Shown piece after piece: positions 27,652-37,892 of a stretch of DNA of 64,000 nucleotides. A program made the translations under genes and the position numbers. The notes under the pieces were generated by a model that made no database searches, had not been told where the DNA came from, and saw nothing but the letters and a program-made list of their open reading frames with translations. The stretch covers positions 186,001-250,000 of the forward strand of contig NZ_JACVAC010000008.1 in assembly GCF_014851685.1 (NCBI RefSeq), read 5' to 3'. Position 1 is the first letter of the stretch. Each line of letters begins with the position of its first letter. Source of the DNA: Pseudomonas sp. PDM05 (lineage in GTDB: Bacteria > Pseudomonadota > Gammaproteobacteria > Pseudomonadales > Pseudomonadaceae).

Positions 27652-29358
27652 ATGTACCAACATTTCATCGAAGGCCTACAACGCCTTGGCCGTGCGCTGA
27701 TGCTGCCGATCGCGATCCTGCCCATCGCCGGCCTGCTGCTGCGCCTGGGCGACACCGACCTGTTGAACATCGCGGTGATGCACGATGCGGGGCAGGCGAT
27801 TTTCGCCAACCTCGCGCTGATCTTCGCCATCGGTATTGCCGTGGGCTTTGCCCGCGACAACAACGGCACCGCCGGTCTGGCCGGGGCGATTGGTTACCTG
27901 GTGATGATCTCCACCCTCAAGGTGATGGACACCAGCATCAACATGGGCATGCTCGCCGGTATCGCCAGCGGCCTGATGGCCGGCGGGCTGTACAACCGCT
28001 TCAAGGACATCAAGCTGCCAGAGTACCTGGCGTTTTTTGGCGGGCGCCGGTTTGTGCCGATTGTCACCGGGTTCAGCGCGGTCGGGCTGGGGGTGATCTT
28101 TGGTTTGATCTGGCCGCCGATCCAGCATGGCATCAATAGTTTTGGCGTGTTGCTGATGGAGAGCGGCAGCCTGGGGGCGTTTGTGTTCGGCGTGTTCAAC
28201 CGCCTGCTGATCGTTACCGGGCTGCACCATATCCTTAACAATATGGCGTGGTTTGTGTTCGGCAGTTTTACCGACCCCGCGACCGGCGCCATGGTGACGG
28301 GCGACCTGACGCGCTACTTCGCCGGCGACCCCAAAGGCGGCCAATTCATGACCGGCATGTTCCCGGTCATGCTGTTCGGCCTGCCCGCGGCGTGCCTGGC
28401 GATGTACCGCAATGCATTACCGGAGCGCCGCAAGGTGATGGGCGGGATTTTCCTGTCGATGGCGCTGACCTCGTTTTTGACCGGGGTGACCGAGCCGATT
28501 GAATTTGCGTTCATGTTCCTCGCGCCGTTCCTGTACTTGATCCATGCGCTGTTGACCGGGCTGTCGATGGCGGTCACCAACATGTTGAATATCCACCTCG
28601 GGTTTACCTTCTCCGGTGGGTTTATCGACATGGTGCTGGGTTGGGGCAAGTCCACCAATGGCTGGCTGGTGTTCCCGGTGGGGTTGGCTTACGCGGCGAT
28701 CTACTACAGCGTGTTCAACTACTGCATTCGTCGTTTCAACCTGAAGACACCGGGGCGTGAGGATGTCCAGGCAGTGCAGGCTGAAGTGATGACCGATAAC
28801 CAGCGCGCCAGCGCCTATATCCGGGCGCTGGGCGGTGCCGCCAATTTGCTGAGCGTGGGTGCCTGTACCACACGTCTGCGCCTGGACATGGTCGATCGCA
28901 ATAAAGCAGTGGATGCGGACTTGAAAGCGTTGGGCGCCATGGCCGTTGTACGGCCGGGGAATGGCGGGAGCCTTCAGGTGGTGGTGGGGCCGATGGCCGA
29001 TAGCATTGCCGATGAGATTCGGTTGGCGATGCCTGCGTTTGTTGCCAGTGCGCCGGTGACGGTTGTGCCTGTGGATAAACCGGTCGCGGTGAACGTGCAG
29101 GAGGCCGAGAAATGGCTGGATGCATTGGGTGGCCGGGCGAATGTACGGCAGTTGGAAGCGGTGGCAATGACTCGATTGCGGGTGGAGCTGGGGGATGACT
29201 CGGTGCTGTCCGAGGCTGACCTGACTGCGCTGGGTTGCCAAGGCGTGAGCCAATTGGATAGCGGTGTTTGGCACTTGCTGATCGGCGACAAGGCGTCGGG
29301 GTTGGGTGAAGCGTTGGAACGGTTGGTCAGTGGTCGGCAGGTTGGGGCTGGTGCTTGA
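27652..29358 (+). CDS. nagE: PTS N-acetylglucosamine-specific EIICB permease with an extra EIIB-like tail
   Basis: The 568-residue inner-membrane protein imports and phosphorylates GlcNAc. Residues 1-360 form the EIIC transport domain (LMLPIAILPIAGLLLRLGD; FLTGVTEPIEFAFMF). An EIIB domain follows with the phosphorylated cysteine C405 (GACTTRLRL). Residues about 485-560 form a second EIIB-like domain (WLDALGGRANV ... AVAMTRLRVEL) in which Ala505 stands where the Cys should be. The function of this degenerate copy is unknown. GGAG upstream fixes the start. It ends the nag operon; a REPIN follows. Confidence 0.95.
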   Translation: MYQHFIEGLQRLGRALMLPIAILPIAGLLLRLGDTDLLNIAVMHDAGQAIFANLALIFAIGIAVGFARDNNGTAGLAGAIGYLVMISTLKVMDTSINMGMLAGIASGLMAGGLYNRFKDIKLPEYLAFFGGRRFVPIVTGFSAVGLGVIFGLIWPPIQHGINSFGVLLMESGSLGAFVFGVFNRLLIVTGLHHILNNMAWFVFGSFTDPATGAMVTGDLTRYFAGDPKGGQFMTGMFPVMLFGLPAACLAMYRNALPERRKVMGGIFLSMALTSFLTGVTEPIEFAFMFLAPFLYLIHALLTGLSMAVTNMLNIHLGFTFSGGFIDMVLGWGKSTNGWLVFPVGLAYAAIYYSVFNYCIRRFNLKTPGREDVQAVQAEVMTDNQRASAYIRALGGAANLLSVGACTTRLRLDMVDRNKAVDADLKALGAMAVVRPGNGGSLQVVVGPMADSIADEIRLAMPAFVASAPVTVVPVDKPVAVNVQEAEKWLDALGGRANVRQLEAVAMTRLRVELGDDSVLSEADLTALGCQGVSQLDSGVWHLLIGDKASGLGEALERLVSGRQVGAGA

Positions 29359-29381
29359 TTGATCATTGCCTGAACAGGCCC

Positions 29382-29459
29382 CATCGCGGGCAAGCCCGGC
29401 TCCCACATTTATGATCTGTGAATACATTCAAAATGTGGGAGCTGGCTTGCCTGCGATTG
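29382..29459. repeat. REPIN with variant core (GCCCGGCTCCC)
   Basis: ATCGCGGGCAAGCCCGGCTC and TGTGGGAGCTGGCTTGCCTG are inverted. The left arm carries CCCGGCTCCC, with an extra G compared with the usual CCCGCTCCC. The REPIN at 31191 has the same variant. Confidence 0.88.
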
Positions 29460-29496
29460 GCCTTAACTGGCGATTGGAGTGTTGAGACCAGGAATC

Positions 29497-29774
29497 TCAT
29501 TCAAGTCCAACACCCCAACCCACCATCAATTGGATACCTTCGAGCATCCGGTGAACTGCCAGTGCGATGTCTCGCTGGGCACCGTCGACTTCAAAAGCCA
29601 AATGGCCCATCAGCGCCTGCACTGACGCAAGGTGCTGGGAAGCATTGGCGAGCAGGGCTTCGTGTTCAGATTGGGTAGTACAGTGAAGATTTGGTCGGAA
29701 GGTGAATCACCAGCGTGGTGGGACTCGGTTTGAGATGAGATTGAACCGGTTAGCAAGTTGTCGCTGATCATCAT
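29497..29774 (-). pseudogene. DUF6124-like gene broken by a one-base deletion
   Basis: From ATGATG at 29774, preceded by CTGGAG, the minus strand reads MMISDNLLTGSISS ... DQIFTVLPNLNT. The frame then shifts at about 29661 and continues as EALLANASQHLASVQALMGH ... GIQLMVGWGVGLE to a stop at 29497-29499. Adding one G (ACG-GAA in place of ACGAA) restores one continuous frame of about 92 codons. The joined product resembles the small DUF6124 (formerly DUF3077) proteins common in Pseudomonas, of unknown function. The total span of 278 bases is not a multiple of three. Family assignment is from memory of its FTV.P..NTE.LL..A.E pattern. Confidence 0.7.
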
Positions 29775-29820
29775 TAAACTCCAGATGGAATAGGCTTCTG
29801 GTGATTTTTCAGGCTTGCAG

Positions 29821-29900
29821 TCCCGGTCGCTGAATTAGCAGCGACTGGCGAAAATTATTGAGGCGAGTTCCGAGGAACAACCTGAAAGGCTTGTCGGAAA
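29821..29900 (-). repeat. 80-bp upstream element, copy 1
   Basis: This block matches 31100-31179 base for base with no gaps at 64 of 80 positions; the last 24 bases are identical. It ends 46 nt before the start of the broken DUF6124-like gene. It contains a perfect 7-bp stem, GTCGCTG (29826-29832) with CAGCGAC (29839-29845), and a second palindrome, GTTCCGAGGAAC (29866-29877). Confidence 0.85.
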
Positions 29901-29929
29901 TATTCGCGAGCTGAAAAAATCGCAAACAA

Positions 29930-29952
29930 TAAAAACCCGGCCTAAGCCGGGC
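29930..29952 (-). terminator. Intrinsic terminator of the two-gene accessory operon
   Basis: CCCGGC (29936-29941) pairs with GCCGGG (29946-29951). On the minus strand it is followed by TTTTTATTG. It lies just after the stop of the 150-residue gene. Confidence 0.85.
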
Positions 29953-29972
29953 TCTCTAATCGCAACGAACGT

Positions 29973-30425
29973 CTAGGCAGACGCCCCACGGTGCTCCGCT
30001 TCGTAATGACGAGTCTGAAAAGGCATCAGCGCTTGGACCTTCAAACCCAACCCCTCACTCAGTCCCCAGGACACCGCCAGTTCATCACGACGGCTGCGCA
30101 GTGCAACAACGCCCAAAGGCTTCACATCCTGTTTGGAAGCAGTCGCCGAAAACAGCTCGATAGCACGCATTGCTTCTAAAACTCGGCTATCCGTCACACA
30201 CGAAAAACGTGTGAAGCGCTCCAGCAGATACCCCGCGCGACGAAGTTCCAGTTCGCAGGAGTGAGCATCTAGAAAGTTTTTCACTTCACCGACGAGATTC
30301 GCGTCCGAGTACCAGACAGCTTTTGCGGCACTCACCAGCGCATCGTCATCCGCCTGATTCAACGGGCATTTGACCAGTGTGTCCAAGGCGGACGAGAGGA
30401 CGGGACCATTAATAGGCTTCGCCAT
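29973..30425 (-). CDS. Unrecognised protein, partner of the adjacent nucleotidyltransferase
   Basis: I do not recognise this 150-residue protein. It has no signal peptide or membrane segment. The predicted character is mostly helical with alternating charged and hydrophobic residues (ELELRRAGYLLERF; LEAMRAIELFSATASKQ). Two cysteines near residues 48 and 70 show no zinc pattern. Its ATG lies 17 bases inside the end of the nucleotidyltransferase gene, so it is translated as the second member of that operon and then terminated. The local GC content is clearly lower than in neighbouring core genes. A toxin-antitoxin or defence role is an inference from context only. Confidence 0.75.
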   Translation of the reverse strand: MAKPINGPVLSSALDTLVKCPLNQADDDALVSAAKAVWYSDANLVGEVKNFLDAHSCELELRRAGYLLERFTRFSCVTDSRVLEAMRAIELFSATASKQDVKPLGVVALRSRRDELAVSWGLSEGLGLKVQALMPFQTRHYEAEHRGASA

Positions 30426-31050
30426 CTGCAGTCTCCAGATATTCGTGCAAGATATTGGTCAGAATAGATTTAGGCTGCTCTTTGTTGCCAACATACATAT
30501 CAATCGCCTGCATTGCCAGCCGACGGAGCTCAGTGGTCACTATGAAGCCCGCCCGGAGCAACGCCATGATGTCACTCACGTCCTGCTCTGTAGCTCTACC
30601 CAACTTTGAGATCGCAATATCGATAGGTGCCGCAATATGCAGGTGCAGCGCGGATTCAAGCGAAAAGTCTTCCAATGGGATACTTCGCTCCCAATAGTCT
30701 TCGTGAAGCGGACCAAAACCGGTGTTGTATTGAAGGTCATAGTTCAGCTCCATGACACGGCCAGAGTGCTCATCGAAAAACTGTTCAGGAAACTCTGCCA
30801 GTAGGGTTTGAAGGCGCAGTGTGTTTCGACAATCCGAGGAATAAATCTCCGCATCCACATCCGTGGAAATACGATGGTGCGTATATAAGTGAACAGCGCA
30901 GCCGCCGAAAACAATCACCTTGACCGCACCCGGCTTGGCGCCTTCAAGCATCAATTCCTCTTCGATGGACTTGAACATCGCAACCAAAGCTCGTCCTAGT
31001 GAAGTACTTGTCTTGATGCGCGGAACGACGGTATCTGGAAATGCCATCAT
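30409..31050 (-). CDS. DUF6036/AbiEii-like nucleotidyltransferase
   Basis: The 213-residue protein has the core of a polymerase-beta-type nucleotidyltransferase: VIVFGGCAVHLYTHHR (GG at 49-50) and STDVDAEI with the metal-binding pair D64 and D66. Further on, PIDIAISKLGRATEQDVSDI matches the conserved motif of DUF6036 and AbiEii-type proteins. Relatives include toxins of the AbiE class that modify RNA or nucleotides. No regulator of the AbiEi type is present; the second gene is unrelated to it. It begins ATGATG without a good ribosome-binding site. GC is about 45-50% in lines counted by hand, against about 60% or more in nearby core genes. Confidence 0.8.
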   Translation of the reverse strand: MMAFPDTVVPRIKTSTSLGRALVAMFKSIEEELMLEGAKPGAVKVIVFGGCAVHLYTHHRISTDVDAEIYSSDCRNTLRLQTLLAEFPEQFFDEHSGRVMELNYDLQYNTGFGPLHEDYWERSIPLEDFSLESALHLHIAAPIDIAISKLGRATEQDVSDIMALLRAGFIVTTELRRLAMQAIDMYVGNKEQPKSILTNILHEYLETADGEAY

Positions 31051-31099
31051 TGAATGTCAAACCCGTAAGCAATGTTGCTGGACGGGCCTCGAATTCAGA

Positions 31100-31179
31100 T
31101 CCCGATCACTGAACCGACAGCGACCGTTAAAGGCTATTGAGGCAGGTTCCGAGGGACAACCTGAAAGGCTTGTCGGAAA
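31100..31179 (-). repeat. 80-bp upstream element, copy 2
   Basis: This is the second copy of the element at 29821-29900. It ends 49 nt before the nucleotidyltransferase start, nearly the same spacing as copy 1 to its gene. On the minus strand GGTCGCTG and CAGTGATC form an 8-bp stem with two G-U pairs. CAGGTT (31143-31148) and AACCTG (31158-31163) form another inverted repeat. Confidence 0.85.
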
Positions 31180-31190
31180 GGTCTGAGGTG

Positions 31191-31287
31191 CTAGGGCAGG
31201 CCCCATCGCGGGCAAGCCCGGCTCCCACATGTTGATGTGGGAATACAGTCGAATGTGAGAGCGGGCTTGCCTGCGATGAGGCCCTAG
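31191..31287. repeat. REPIN with extended outer palindrome
   Basis: GCGGGCAAGCCCGGCTCCCACA and GTGAGAGCGGGCTTGCCTGC are inverted. The symmetry extends outward (CTAGGGC ... GCCCTAG). It shares the CCCGGCTCCC variant with the REPIN at 29382. Confidence 0.88.
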
Positions 31288-31298
31288 CAGACAACAAA

Positions 31299-31338
31299 AA
31301 ACCCGCTGACCAAACTGGCCCAGCGGGTTTGTTGTTTT
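31299..31338 (-). terminator. Intrinsic terminator after yqfO
   Basis: AAACCCGCTG (31299-31308) pairs with CAGCGGGTTT (31321-31330). A- and T-rich flanks on both sides allow bidirectional action; it ends the purL-yqfO transcript. Confidence 0.85.
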
Positions 31339-31351
31339 TGCAGCATGCGAA

Positions 31352-31663
31352 TCAGAAATCCGCCAACTGCCACACTTCATACGCGGGTGTCTCGTACGGG
31401 TGGCTGAGTTTCAAAGCAGCCACAACAGCCGCGATCAACTCATCCGCCACCACCAGCTCAACCTTCCATTCGTCAACCACTTCAACCTGGCCCACTTGCC
31501 CGATAAACGGCTGGCTGCCGTCCATCGCGCGGAATTGGCCCCGGCCCAGCACTTGCCAGGCGCAGCTGTCGTAGCTGCCGATGCGCCCGCCGCCAGCTGC
31601 GAAGACGGCGGTCTTCACCGTCTCCACATGGCTGTCGGGCACAAAGAAGGCGAGCTTGTACAC
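31352..31663 (-). CDS. YqfO/NIF3-related small protein
   Basis: This 103-residue protein corresponds to the inserted PII-like (CutA-like) domain of YqfO/NIF3 proteins, existing on its own as is common in Pseudomonas. Typical segments are MYKLAFFVPDSHVETVKTAVFAAGGGRIGSYDSCAWQ and LKLSHPYETPAYEVWQL. The function is unknown. It starts four bases after the purL stop in the same direction, so it is cotranscribed with it. Confidence 0.85.
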   Translation of the reverse strand: MYKLAFFVPDSHVETVKTAVFAAGGGRIGSYDSCAWQVLGRGQFRAMDGSQPFIGQVGQVEVVDEWKVELVVADELIAAVVAALKLSHPYETPAYEVWQLADF

Positions 31664-31667
31664 CGTC

Positions 31668-35564
<3,897 letters not shown>

Positions 35565-35851
35565 CTTCGGGACAGCCTCGGGAAGGGGGTGTGCTTTGAG
35601 GCCGTGCATTCTAGCGTAAACCATCGCCAACGGCACCCGAAACGGCACCGCTGGCCGCTGCCGAACGTCAGTTGGCATGGTTTGCACGCTATCGGGGCAT
35701 TATCCAGGGCATTCGGCGCAGTTATTTTAACCGTCACAATCACCCGCCAACCCGCATTTCTGCGGGCTGCAGCACGCTTTTTCGGCACCTAGCAGACAAG
35801 TCCCGCGCTGTCGAGATATGGCGCCGTGGGCCGTTTGCGTATACTGCGCAG
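35565..35851. promoter_or_regulatory. Divergent purL/mltF promoter region
   Basis: No gene is visible in these 287 bases. A -10-like TATACT lies at 35840-35845, only six bases before the mltF ATG at 35852, with no clear -35. I see no convincing purL promoter or PurR box by eye. Confidence 0.4.
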
Positions 35852-37312
35852 ATGTTCTCCCCTACTGCTTTGCGCCCGCGGTGCGCCAAATGGCTCATCG
35901 CAACCGGACTCTTCCTGATGCTCAGCGCCTGTGTTGATAAACCCAGCACGCTCGAGCGAATCAAGGAGGATGGCGTATTGCGGGTGATTACCCGGAACAG
36001 CCCGGCGACCTATTTCCAGGACCGCAACGGCGAAACCGGTTTCGAATACGAACTGGTCAAGCGTTTTGCCGATGACCTGGGCGTCAAGTTGCAGATCGAG
36101 ACCGCCGACAACCTCGATGACCTGTTCGGCCAGTTGGGCAAGACCAACGGCCCGGTATTGGCCGCCGCCGGCCTGGTCAGCAGCGAGCAGCGCCAGCAGC
36201 AGGTGCGCTTCTCCCACCCTTATCTTGAAGTGACCCCGCAGATCATCTACCGCAACGGCCAGTCCCGCCCGACGAATGCGGCGGACCTTGTGGGCAAGAA
36301 GATCATGGTGCTCAAGGGCAGCACCCACGCCGAACAACTGGCGGCGCTTAAACAGCAGAACCCTGCAATCGAATATGAAGAATCCGACGCCGTTGAGGTG
36401 GTCGACCTGCTACGCATGGTGGACGAAGGGCAAATCGACCTGACCCTGGTGGACTCCAACGAAGTAGCGATGAACCAAGTCTACTTCCCCAACGTACGCG
36501 TGGCGTTCGACCTCGGCAACGCCAGCAACCAGAGCTGGGCCGTGGCCGCCGGTGAAGACAACAGCCTGCTCAACGAGATCAACAGTTACCTGGACAAGGT
36601 CGAGAAGAACGGCACTCTGCAACGGCTCAAAGACCGCTACTACGGGCACGTTGATGTACTCGGTTATGTCGGCGCCTATACCTTCGCCCAGCACTTGCAG
36701 CAGCGCTTGCCCAAGTACGAGAAACACTTCCGGGCCTATGCCAAGGAAGAAAAGGTCGACTGGCGTTTATTGGCGGCTATCGGCTATCAGGAATCGCTGT
36801 GGCAACCAGCGGTCACCTCCAAGACCGGCGTGCGCGGCCTGATGATGCTGACCCAGAACACCGCCCAGGCCATGGGCGTGTCCAACCGCCTGGACCCCAA
36901 GCAAAGCATCATGGGCGGCGCCAAGTACCTGGCCAAGATCAAGGATGAACTGGACGACAGCATCGCCGAGCCGGACCGTACGTGGTTCGCCCTCGCTGCC
37001 TACAACGTCGGCACCGGTCACCTGGAAGATGCGCGCACCCTGGCCAAGCGCGAAGGCCTGAACCCGAACAAGTGGCTGGACGTCAAGAAGATGCTGCCGC
37101 GCCTGTCGCAGAAGCAGTGGTACAGCAAGACCCGCTACGGTTATGCCCGGGGTGGCGAGCCGGTGCACTTTGTGGCGAACATCCGGCGCTATTACGACAT
37201 CCTGACCTGGGTGACCCAGCCGCAGCTGGAGGGCAACCAGGTGGTCGAAGGCAACCTGCATGTGCCGGGCGTGAACAAGACCAAGCCGCCGGAAGACAAC
37301 CCCCAACTGTAA
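35852..37312 (+). CDS. mltF: Membrane-bound lytic murein transglycosylase F
   Basis: MltF cleaves peptidoglycan glycan strands to 1,6-anhydro products. The 486-residue lipoprotein has a lipobox (LMLSAC) after a short signal sequence, so it is anchored in the outer membrane. An ABC-type binding-protein regulatory domain (about residues 40-265) is followed by an SLT catalytic domain with the catalytic Glu in AIGYQESLWQP and later AAYNVGTGHLEDA. The start at 35852 fits the signal peptide but has no ribosome-binding site in front. The divergent purL-mltF order is conserved in Pseudomonas. Confidence 0.95.
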   Translation: MFSPTALRPRCAKWLIATGLFLMLSACVDKPSTLERIKEDGVLRVITRNSPATYFQDRNGETGFEYELVKRFADDLGVKLQIETADNLDDLFGQLGKTNGPVLAAAGLVSSEQRQQQVRFSHPYLEVTPQIIYRNGQSRPTNAADLVGKKIMVLKGSTHAEQLAALKQQNPAIEYEESDAVEVVDLLRMVDEGQIDLTLVDSNEVAMNQVYFPNVRVAFDLGNASNQSWAVAAGEDNSLLNEINSYLDKVEKNGTLQRLKDRYYGHVDVLGYVGAYTFAQHLQQRLPKYEKHFRAYAKEEKVDWRLLAAIGYQESLWQPAVTSKTGVRGLMMLTQNTAQAMGVSNRLDPKQSIMGGAKYLAKIKDELDDSIAEPDRTWFALAAYNVGTGHLEDARTLAKREGLNPNKWLDVKKMLPRLSQKQWYSKTRYGYARGGEPVHFVANIRRYYDILTWVTQPQLEGNQVVEGNLHVPGVNKTKPPEDNPQL

Positions 37313-37340
37313 GCACGCACTCTCCCAGACACCACAAACC

Positions 37341-37600
37341 AATGTGGGAGCGGGCTTGCCCGCGAAAGCGGTGGTTCAGCCAACACCTCTACCAACAGTG
37401 CCGCCGCCTTCGCAGCCTCGCTAAAGCTCGGCAGCTCCCACAGGGGATTGGCGGTGTGAGGGGGATCTCCAGCCGAGCGCTGACAGCCCAGCAACACCAA
37501 TCACCTGTGGGATCGGGCTTGCCCGCGAAAGCGGTGGGTCAGTCGGCACATGTAGAGACTGACACGGCGCATTCGCGGGCAAGCCCGCTCCCACATTTGA
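37341..37600. repeat. Cluster of REP elements and a second repeat type
   Basis: This 300-bp gap is filled with repeats. REP cores lie at about 37342-37365, 37506-37530 and 37572-37597 (the last inverted, forming a REPIN with the one before). A different element, CGCAGCCTCGCTAAAGCTCG followed by GCAGCTCCCACAGGGG, lies at about 37410-37446. GAAAGCGGTGG follows two of the REP copies, so these look like duplicated units. No gene is visible. Confidence 0.8.
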
Positions 37601-37613
37601 ATCTCCATCTGGT

Positions 37614-37892
37614 TCAGAGGCCGGTGAGCAGGTGAACCACGCCCCCCGTCAGCACCATCACCGCTGGCACACCCGCCGCCTTCAACGCCGCGGCATCCAG
37701 CCTCGCCATATCCAACAACTGCACCCTCACCCGCGTCAGTGCCACCCGCTGCTGCGACTTGAGATTGTCCGCCCCACCCAACGCATTCAGCACTTCGGCT
37801 GACAACACCCCAGGCGCGGCGACCGTCTCGGCAATCAAATCCGGAGTCAACGCCTTCCAGAACGCCCGCTGCAATTTCTCGAACATGTTCAA
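37614..37892 (-). CDS. Orphan EIIB-like protein lacking the phosphorylated cysteine
   Basis: The 92-residue protein resembles the EIIB domain of glucose-family PTS permeases: VLNALGGADNLKSQQRVALTRVRVQLL. In active EIIB domains the segment reads CxTRLR; here Ala51 occupies the cysteine position, so it cannot carry phosphate in the normal way. It closely resembles the degenerate second EIIB domain at the end of NagE. The ATGA overlap with the upstream EIIA-HPr-EI gene shows cotranslation in the trehalose operon. A regulatory or structural role is possible; no function is established here. Confidence 0.8.
   Translation of the reverse strand: MNMFEKLQRAFWKALTPDLIAETVAAPGVLSAEVLNALGGADNLKSQQRVALTRVRVQLLDMARLDAAALKAAGVPAVMVLTGGVVHLLTGL

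Noticed and set aside
29418..29678. 86-codon plus-strand frame after nagE
   Set aside because: It begins inside a REPIN and runs antisense to the frameshifted DUF6124-like gene; no start signal.
31057..31380. 107-codon minus-strand frame upstream of the nucleotidyltransferase
   Set aside because: It crosses a terminator, a REPIN and the 80-bp element. In copy 1 the same reading contains a stop, so the element is conserved as RNA or DNA, not protein.
37341..37600. CRISPR-like regular repeats
   Set aside because: Copies are inverted, irregularly spaced and match the dispersed REP core found across the window, so they are REP elements.
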